Assembly (NCBI GenBank): GCA_041738295.1
Contig: JBGSQC010000332.1
Location: forward strand, 1 to 20,099
DNA: 20,099 nt
Direction of reading: 5' to 3'
From: Zhengella sp041738295
GTDB lineage: Bacteria > Pseudomonadota > Alphaproteobacteria > Rhizobiales > Rhizobiaceae
The notes beneath the pieces are model-generated. The model worked only from the letters and a program-made list of their open reading frames with translations. It was not told the DNA's origin and searched no databases. Positions 15,703 through 20,099 of this stretch are shown piece by piece. The position numbers were made by a program, and so were the translations under genes. The number at the start of each line of letters is the position of its first letter. The stretch's first letter is position 1.

Positions 15703-16428
15703 TCAGCCGCGCGCGATGCGCTCGATTTCCTCGCGGACCAGCCGCTCGACCAGAACAGGCAGATTGTTGTCGAGCCAGTCCTTGAGCATCGGCTGCATCA
15801 TTTCCTGCGCCATTTCGTCAAAGCTCTTCTGGCGGGATGCGAGGAAGGCACCCTTCAACTCGTCAAAAGCGCCGGCGACCTGACGGCCGGTCGATTCTGA
15901 AATGATGGCCGGGCGCTGATGGGAGGGTGTCGCGGAAACAGCGGCAGCAACCTGCTCGAACACAGCATCGAGAGGCCCGGCATTGCGTGCTGGCTCCAAA
16001 GGCTCATCAAGCAGGACAACATCGTCCTCGCCATCCACGTCATCCTCATCTGAGAGGACCGGATCAAGCCGGGCAAATACCGGCTCGGCTGCCTTCGGCT
16101 GGTTGCCTTCAAGGCGGCGCTGGACATCAGCCAGGGTAAAGGGGCGCGGTTCGGAGCTGGACGAGGCAGCAGGCGCAGGGGGTGCATCCTCCTGAATGGC
16201 CTTGCGGAAGGCTTCGACTTCAGGCTCCTGATGCGCAACTTTGGCAGGCTGGGGCTCCGGCTGAACCGGGGCAGTTGCTTCTTCCATCGGAGAGACAGGA
16301 CGCGCGCTTTCCATGGCCCCTTCCGGAGCTGCGCTGCGTGGCTGATCGGTTTCCTCGATGATCTTGCGGATCGAGGCCAGAATCTCCTCCATGGAGGGTT
16401 CTTTCGATACGCTGTGTGGCTGTCCCAT
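15703..16428 (-). CDS. popZ: PopZ-type polar organising protein (DUF2497)
   Basis: The 241-residue product has the three-part PopZ layout. A short N-terminal helix, SMEEILASIRKIIEE at 12-26, is the partner-binding segment in Caulobacter PopZ. A long acidic Pro/Glu/Asp-rich disordered linker covers about 27-195 (for example DEDDVDGEDDVVLLDEP). The C-terminal helical region at about 202-241 (MLKDWLDNNLPVLVERLVRE, then EIERIARG) drives self-assembly. In alphaproteobacteria PopZ forms a polar condensate that anchors ParB-bound origins and cell-cycle regulators; in Agrobacterium it marks the growing pole. Those roles are from relatives. The linker is longer than in Caulobacter. The ATG at 16428 begins MGQPHSVSKEPSMEEIL, with a weak GGCGGA ribosome site. 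It sits between tolC and valS on the same strand, with terminators on both sides, so it is likely its own transcription unit. Confidence 0.88.
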   Translation of the reverse strand: MGQPHSVSKEPSMEEILASIRKIIEETDQPRSAAPEGAMESARPVSPMEEATAPVQPEPQPAKVAHQEPEVEAFRKAIQEDAPPAPAASSSSEPRPFTLADVQRRLEGNQPKAAEPVFARLDPVLSDEDDVDGEDDVVLLDEPLEPARNAGPLDAVFEQVAAAVSATPSHQRPAIISESTGRQVAGAFDELKGAFLASRQKSFDEMAQEMMQPMLKDWLDNNLPVLVERLVREEIERIARG

Positions 16429-16581
16429 GGTCTGTCCGCCGATATGTCATGGCAGGTCTTGTGAGACGCCTGCCGTCAGAATCACCTTGGTCAACCCTAT
16501 CGCAGCCATCCGGCGAAATGAATCCCCCGCTTGGCACCAAAACGGATTGCTCACAACTTTGAAGAGGCGAAGGCAGATATG

Positions 16582-16603
16582 AAAAGGCCGCCCTGAGGCG
16601 GCC
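16582..16603 (-). terminator. Intrinsic terminator after tolC
   Basis: GGCCGCC (16586-16592) and GGCGGCC (16597-16603) form a perfect 7-bp GC stem with the four-base loop CTGA. Read on the minus strand the stem is followed by TTTTC (complement of 16581-16585). It lies 23 bp beyond the tolC stop. Confidence 0.85.
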
Positions 16604-16625
16604 CGGATTTCAAGGCTCAAAAGGA

Positions 16626-18020
16626 TCAGCGCCCGTCTGGCGTGCGCAGGCCGAACCACTTGTCCTTGACGGCTTCGTAGTGCTCTTCCGGCTTGTATTC
16701 GGCCACTTGCAAGCCAAGTTTCTGGATGGTCAGGTTGCCGGTCGCAGACAGGATCTGGTAGCTCGCGGTCACAAGGCCGAATTCCGCCTCGATCTGCTGA
16801 AGCTGGGCATTGATGACATCGGCCTGGGCGTTCAGCACGTCCAGCGTGGTGCGCTGGCCCACATTGCGCTCCTCGATCACGCCGTTCAGCGCAAGGCGGG
16901 CGGCATTGACCAGTTCGCCATTGGCCGCCAAGCTCTCCTTGGCGGCAAAGTAATTGTACCAGGCGGACGTCATGTTGGCGCGAACCTGATCGCGCACCAC
17001 ATCCACATTGATCTGAGCCTCGCCCAGCTGCTCCTTGGACTGGCGCACATTGGCTGAAGCCAGGCCACCCTGGTAGATCGGGACGGTGACTGTCGCTGAA
17101 ACGGTGCCGGAGTTATAATCCTTGTAGGAATGTGTCGGCAACAACGGACTTACCTGTTTTCCAACGGTATGGTTGTAATTGCGCGCAACGGAGGCCTGCG
17201 CAGAAACACGCGGCAGGAAGGCACCTTCCTTCGACTTCACCTTGTACTGGGCGGCATCCACCAAATACTTGTTGGCGCGAATGGCCGGATGGTTGGCCTC
17301 GGCCTGTGCAAGTGCTGCTTCGATGGAGGGCGGAAGTGACTTTGACGCGGGCTTGGCCGGTGCCAGCTTGCCCGGCGCATTGCCGACCAGCTGCTGATAC
17401 AAAGCCTCGGAAGCGCGGATGCGCGCGCGGGCAGCCGAGAGCTGCGCCACGGCAGCCGATTTTCCTGCTTCAGCCTGCGCCACGTCGGTGCGGGTGCCCT
17501 CGCCCACATCGAAGCGGGACTTGGCAGCGCGCACCTGCTCGGTCAGGAACTGCAGGTTCTTTTCGCGGAGTGACGCAATCTGACGGTCACGGATGACCGA
17601 CATGTAGGCTTCGACCGTTTGATACAGGATGTTCTGGCCGGTGTTGTTCAGGTTCTCGCGCGACGCGAAAACGCCCATCTTGGCTGCTTCGACATTGTTG
17701 CGCGTCTGGAACCCGTCAAACAGCGTCTGCTGCAGCGTGATGCCGAAAGAACCGTTGGAGACCCGCTGTTCCGACAGTCCATTGTAGCTGTAGGAAACCG
17801 TGTTGTTGTTAGTGATGACGGGACGATAGCCGGATTTGGCAATTGCCACGTTCTCGTCATTCACCCGCACACCGGCGCGTGCAGAATTCAGGCTGGAATT
17901 GTTGGAATAGGCCTTGGCCAGAGCAGCCGAAAGCGTATCAGCGGAAACCGGTACAATGGCGAAGGCCGCGACCGATGCAAAGACCGATACGGCCGTCAGT
18001 CCAGACTTGAAACGCTTCAC
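16626..18020 (-). CDS. tolC: TolC-family outer membrane channel protein
   Basis: The 464-residue product is an outer-membrane efflux protein: trimers form the barrel and periplasmic tunnel used by type I secretion and drug efflux pumps. A signal peptide spans residues 1-27 (KRFKSGLTAVSVFASVAAFA, cleavage after PVSA). The two internal repeats typical of the family are visible: one beginning SAALAKAYSNNSSLNSARAG near 30 and the second beginning SIEAALAQAEANHPAIRANK near 235. The final helix carries ERNVGQRTTLDVLNAQADVI. The start is a GTG at 18020 with AGAGG about 7 bases upstream; the frame is open to 18125 but the extra N-terminus is not signal-like. A TTGACA overlapping the stop of the preceding gene (18159-18164) could be its -35, though the -10 is poor. 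No pump or type I ABC partner is adjacent, so it probably serves several systems. Confidence 0.95.
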   Translation of the reverse strand: MKRFKSGLTAVSVFASVAAFAIVPVSADTLSAALAKAYSNNSSLNSARAGVRVNDENVAIAKSGYRPVITNNNTVSYSYNGLSEQRVSNGSFGITLQQTLFDGFQTRNNVEAAKMGVFASRENLNNTGQNILYQTVEAYMSVIRDRQIASLREKNLQFLTEQVRAAKSRFDVGEGTRTDVAQAEAGKSAAVAQLSAARARIRASEALYQQLVGNAPGKLAPAKPASKSLPPSIEAALAQAEANHPAIRANKYLVDAAQYKVKSKEGAFLPRVSAQASVARNYNHTVGKQVSPLLPTHSYKDYNSGTVSATVTVPIYQGGLASANVRQSKEQLGEAQINVDVVRDQVRANMTSAWYNYFAAKESLAANGELVNAARLALNGVIEERNVGQRTTLDVLNAQADVINAQLQQIEAEFGLVTASYQILSATGNLTIQKLGLQVAEYKPEEHYEAVKDKWFGLRTPDGR

Positions 18021-18160
18021 GACAAACCTCTTGTTCTTGTCCCGGCAAAGCCAAGACCAATGAAGCGGTTCCCTTCGCCACCAGAAATTCTCTGCCAGCA
18101 CCGCCCAGATTTGCCCACCCGGCAATATGGCGCATACGCAACCTTATTTGGCCGCGAATG

Positions 18161-18817
18161 TCAAAACTGAAATTCGGTTTTCCTCGCAAATCCGGGGAGC
18201 GGACGCACTGCGGAATTGAAGACGCTGCGGCCTGAAACCACCCCGCCTTCCTTGATGTAGAGCTTGGCCGATCCGGCATTGCCGGTTCCTTCGACCACGA
18301 CCAATCGACCACCGTCACGCAGCTGGTCAAACAGTGTCTGCGACACTTCGTCCACCGACCCGCCGACCAGGATCACGTCATAGGGCGCCTCTGAAGGATA
18401 TCCACCGGCAATCGGACCGGAGACGACAACGACGTTGTCAAAGCCCAGATCAAGAAGCGCGGCGCTGGCCGAATCAGCCAGGTCCTGGTCGCTTTCAACT
18501 GCAATCACCGAAGTGGCGAGGCGCGAGAGCACTGCCGAGGAATAGCCGGTGGCGCAGCCTGCATCGAGCACCACGTCGCCCGGCTTGATGGAAGCGAGTT
18601 GAATGAGCCGCGCCAGCGGCGAAGGCTCCATGACATAGCGGCCCGGAGCCACTTCGAGGTCCTCGTCGAGATAGGCAAGTTCGCGCAGGCGCGCCGGAAC
18701 AAAAGCCTCGCGCGGCACTTCGAGAAAGGCATCCAGCACATCAAGGGCTGTCACGCCGGTGGTGCGCAGCTGGCTGTCAACCATGTGGAGACGGAGTGCT
18801 GAGAAATCGGTGGTCAT
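18161..18817 (-). CDS. PCMT-family (protein-L-isoaspartate O-methyltransferase-like) methyltransferase
   Basis: The 218-residue product aligns by eye along the PCMT family. It has the N-terminal MVDSQLRTTGVTALDVLDAF (12-31), VPREAFVP (34-41), SAM-binding motif I VLDAGCATGYSSAVL (83-97), the acidic post-I loop AVESDQDLA (106-114), PYDVILVGGSVDEV (145-158) and DGGRLVVVEG. Canonical enzymes carry a GQTIS-P segment that forms the isoaspartyl site; here it reads APGRYVMEPSPLARL (57-71), and motif I is GCATGY rather than G.GSGY. SAM binding is likely, but repair of isoaspartate is doubtful. The start at 18817 has GCAGGG about 6 bases upstream; the frame extends into the tRNA, which is spurious. It precedes tolC by 140 bp and follows tRNA-Cys by 81 bp. 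Confidence 0.85.
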   Translation of the reverse strand: MTTDFSALRLHMVDSQLRTTGVTALDVLDAFLEVPREAFVPARLRELAYLDEDLEVAPGRYVMEPSPLARLIQLASIKPGDVVLDAGCATGYSSAVLSRLATSVIAVESDQDLADSASAALLDLGFDNVVVVSGPIAGGYPSEAPYDVILVGGSVDEVSQTLFDQLRDGGRLVVVEGTGNAGSAKLYIKEGGVVSGRSVFNSAVRPLPGFARKTEFQF

Positions 18818-18898
18818 GTGCCCTGCCCGTGGTTGCCGGCCGGACACGGCATCGCTTGACCCGCGGCGGCCCACCGAGAAATTCATTCTGCTGCGATC

Positions 18899-18972
18899 TG
18901 GAGGCCTCGCCCGGAATCGAACCGGGGTGCAAGGATTTGCAGTCCTCTGCGTAACCACTCCGCCACGAGGCC
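18899..18972 (-). tRNA. tRNA-Cys (GCA anticodon)
   Basis: The minus strand folds as a 74-base cloverleaf. The acceptor GGCCTCG (18972-18966) pairs with CGAGGCC, the anticodon loop CTGCAAA carries GCA at 18940-18938, and the T arm is CCGGGGT-type with GGTTCGAATC. The discriminator base is U, as cysteinyl-tRNA synthetase requires. CCA is genome-encoded at 18901-18899. It reads Cys codons UGC and UGU. Confidence 0.97.
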
Positions 18973-19141
18973 TCACGCGAAACCGGCAAGGTTTTCAATC
19001 GCGCAGCCGATCCTTGCAGTCACCTTGGATGCTTGGTCCGGCGGTTTTGGCAATAGACGTTCACGCTCTTGACCGCAAGCGTATTTTTGGTCGCCATCAC
19101 CGGCAGGCTGTGGCATCAGGTCTGCCCGATTGTTCAGGCTG

Positions 19142-19969
19142 TCATTTCAGCCTGGCGGCAAATTCCTCACCGAAGCGCTCTGCCACAAAATCTGTCTGGC
19201 CGGCGACCATCGCTTCAAGGCGGGAGCGCACGTCTGACGTGATCACCGCATTGTTGGCGGCCGACGAATTGATGGTCTGCGGGCTCAGATCATAGCCGTC
19301 AAAGCGCGTCAGCCCGACATGGGCCTCGACCTGCCGTAAAGCCTTCAAAGGCTCGGTCCTGATATCGCCAAACGGCAAATAGAGGATCTGGGCCGGATCA
19401 AACACTTTCTCCCAGCGGGTCACATTGGCCCGATAATCGCAGCGGGCCTGGAAGACCGGGTCATCCATGGCCTCCTCAGCGCTTTGGCCCGGATTGTCCT
19501 CCAGCTGCATGCGCAGCGAAGAGATGGCGCGGGCCAGCGGATCGCGCAGGATGTGGATCAGCGGCACTTCGGGCATCAGCCGATGAACATGGCGGATGCC
19601 TTCGTCGGACAAGGCTGCATAGACCGGCGTGATCTCGCCGCCCTTCATGCCGGCCGGCTTTGCAGCAAAAAGCGCGCGGTACCAATCATCGGTGAAGGCA
19701 AAATCCTCGCGGCCTAGCGCCCTCAGCTTCGAAAACAGGAAACCCGAGCCCGCAAACGGATTGCCGTGCCGAAAATCCCACATGGCCTTGCGGGCATTGC
19801 GACGGATCACCGCCAGCCGCCGCACCCGATCTGTGCCCAGATGCACCACGTCGAAATAATGGATTTCCTTGCCGCCGGGAGAAAACCAAGCCTGCGGATG
19901 CTCGCGCAGCCGGTAGAAAAGCCAGGCCGTGCCCGCCTTCTGCGCACCTATCCCCAGAAAATCCAGCAT
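19142..19969 (-). CDS. PAPS-dependent sulfotransferase-family protein
   Basis: The 275-residue product has the P-loop-like sulfotransferase signature. The 5'-phosphosulfate-binding loop is IGAQKAGTAWLFYRL at 7-21. The following KEIHYFD is at 34-40, typical of the bacterial heparan-sulfotransferase-like branch. The 3'-phosphate-binding motif ILRDPLARAISSLRMQ is at 140-155, with R142 and S150. Such enzymes move sulfate from PAPS to carbohydrate, lipid or small-molecule hydroxyls; the acceptor here is unknown and no glycan cluster is visible. I chose the ATG at 19969 because GAGGGA lies just upstream and the product begins MLDFLGIGAQKAGT; an upstream in-frame TTG at 20041 would add 24 residues without homology. 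About 170 bp without a gene separate it from tRNA-Cys. Confidence 0.88.
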   Translation of the reverse strand: MLDFLGIGAQKAGTAWLFYRLREHPQAWFSPGGKEIHYFDVVHLGTDRVRRLAVIRRNARKAMWDFRHGNPFAGSGFLFSKLRALGREDFAFTDDWYRALFAAKPAGMKGGEITPVYAALSDEGIRHVHRLMPEVPLIHILRDPLARAISSLRMQLEDNPGQSAEEAMDDPVFQARCDYRANVTRWEKVFDPAQILYLPFGDIRTEPLKALRQVEAHVGLTRFDGYDLSPQTINSSAANNAVITSDVRSRLEAMVAGQTDFVAERFGEEFAARLK

Positions 19970-20030
19970 CTTCCCTCGCCTGACCGCATCAGTTCCTTGA
20001 CTGGCTTGCTGCTTCAAGCGCGGCGACGGG

Positions 20031-20099
20031 TCACTTGTCAACGCCGCCCTTGCCGTTCGCGTCCGGCTTGCCGTCCGTTCGGGCGCGCCTGCGGCCCCA
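20031..20099 (-). CDS. Possible C-terminal end of an upstream gene
   Basis: From the right edge, one minus-strand frame reads 22 residues ending TDGKPDANGKGGVDK and stops with TGA at 20031. The Gly/Lys/Asp-rich tail looks like a natural flexible C-terminus, and the stop lies 61 bp before the sulfotransferase start. With so little sequence the identity is unknown, and even its coding status is uncertain. Confidence 0.3.
   Translation of the reverse strand, partial: WGRRRARTDGKPDANGKGGVDK

Noticed and set aside
12863..15883. Long plus-strand open frames (513 and 448 codons) opposite valS
   Set aside because: They are antisense shadows of a full-length valyl-tRNA synthetase with both signature motifs; high GC makes stops rare on the other strand.
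19063..19088. Terminator-like ACGCT/AGCGT hairpin followed by TTTTT on the plus strand
   Set aside because: The stem has only 5 bp with a 10-base loop, and no plus-strand gene ends there.
18899..19969. tRNA-Cys next to a possibly accessory sulfotransferase, as an integrative-element attachment site
   Set aside because: The sulfotransferase lies on the 5' side of the tRNA, whereas elements usually integrate at the 3' end; there is no integrase and no duplicated tRNA 3' end.

Overview
The window is chromosomal DNA from a GC-rich alphaproteobacterium, most likely of the order Hyphomicrobiales (Rhizobiales). The order-level call rests on an ExoR-type periplasmic regulator, a PopZ-type polar organiser and the gene order dgt-argS-SPOR protein, which I recall (not checked by search) as a conserved rhizobial block. 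Genus cannot be settled from the sequence alone. Gene density is high, with no gene-free gap over about 220 bp. I saw no insertion sequence, prophage, CRISPR array or defence island.

Layout. Positions 1-5580 (minus strand) hold dgt (dNTP triphosphohydrolase), argS and a very long acidic single-pass membrane protein that runs off the left edge and probably ends in a SPOR domain. Diverging from dgt is a small A-type Fe-S carrier gene (5694-6044, plus) whose first cysteine ligand is replaced by phenylalanine. It converges on an NCS2 purine/xanthine-type permease (6134-7621, minus) across a strong terminator. The permease and xthA (7743-8531, plus) diverge from a short region carrying a striking 13-bp dyad. 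xthA is followed by a small secreted cysteine-rich protein of unknown function, which converges on exoR (8924-9724, minus). A TerC-family membrane protein (minus) and a class I PPK2 polyphosphate kinase (plus) diverge around 10.9-11.1 kb. PPK2 has a 30-bp tandem repeat near its 5' end.

From 12.2 to 18.8 kb the minus strand carries a methyltransferase-fold PCMT homologue, tolC, popZ, valS and a half-size EamA transporter, in that transcriptional order, with terminators after tolC and popZ. A tRNA-Cys(GCA) gene, a sulfotransferase gene and perhaps the tail of another gene close the window.

Themes: translation (argS, valS, tRNA-Cys), nucleotide and DNA maintenance (dgt, xthA, permease), envelope and pole organisation (SPOR protein, exoR, tolC, popZ) and phosphate/energy metabolism (ppk2). 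Most of it is ordinary core genome. I found no convincing new multi-gene system. The points most worth a second look are the cysteine-deficient A-type carrier, the dyad in the permease leader, the non-canonical PCMT homologue, the orphan secreted cysteine-rich protein and the very long acidic region of the SPOR-type protein.
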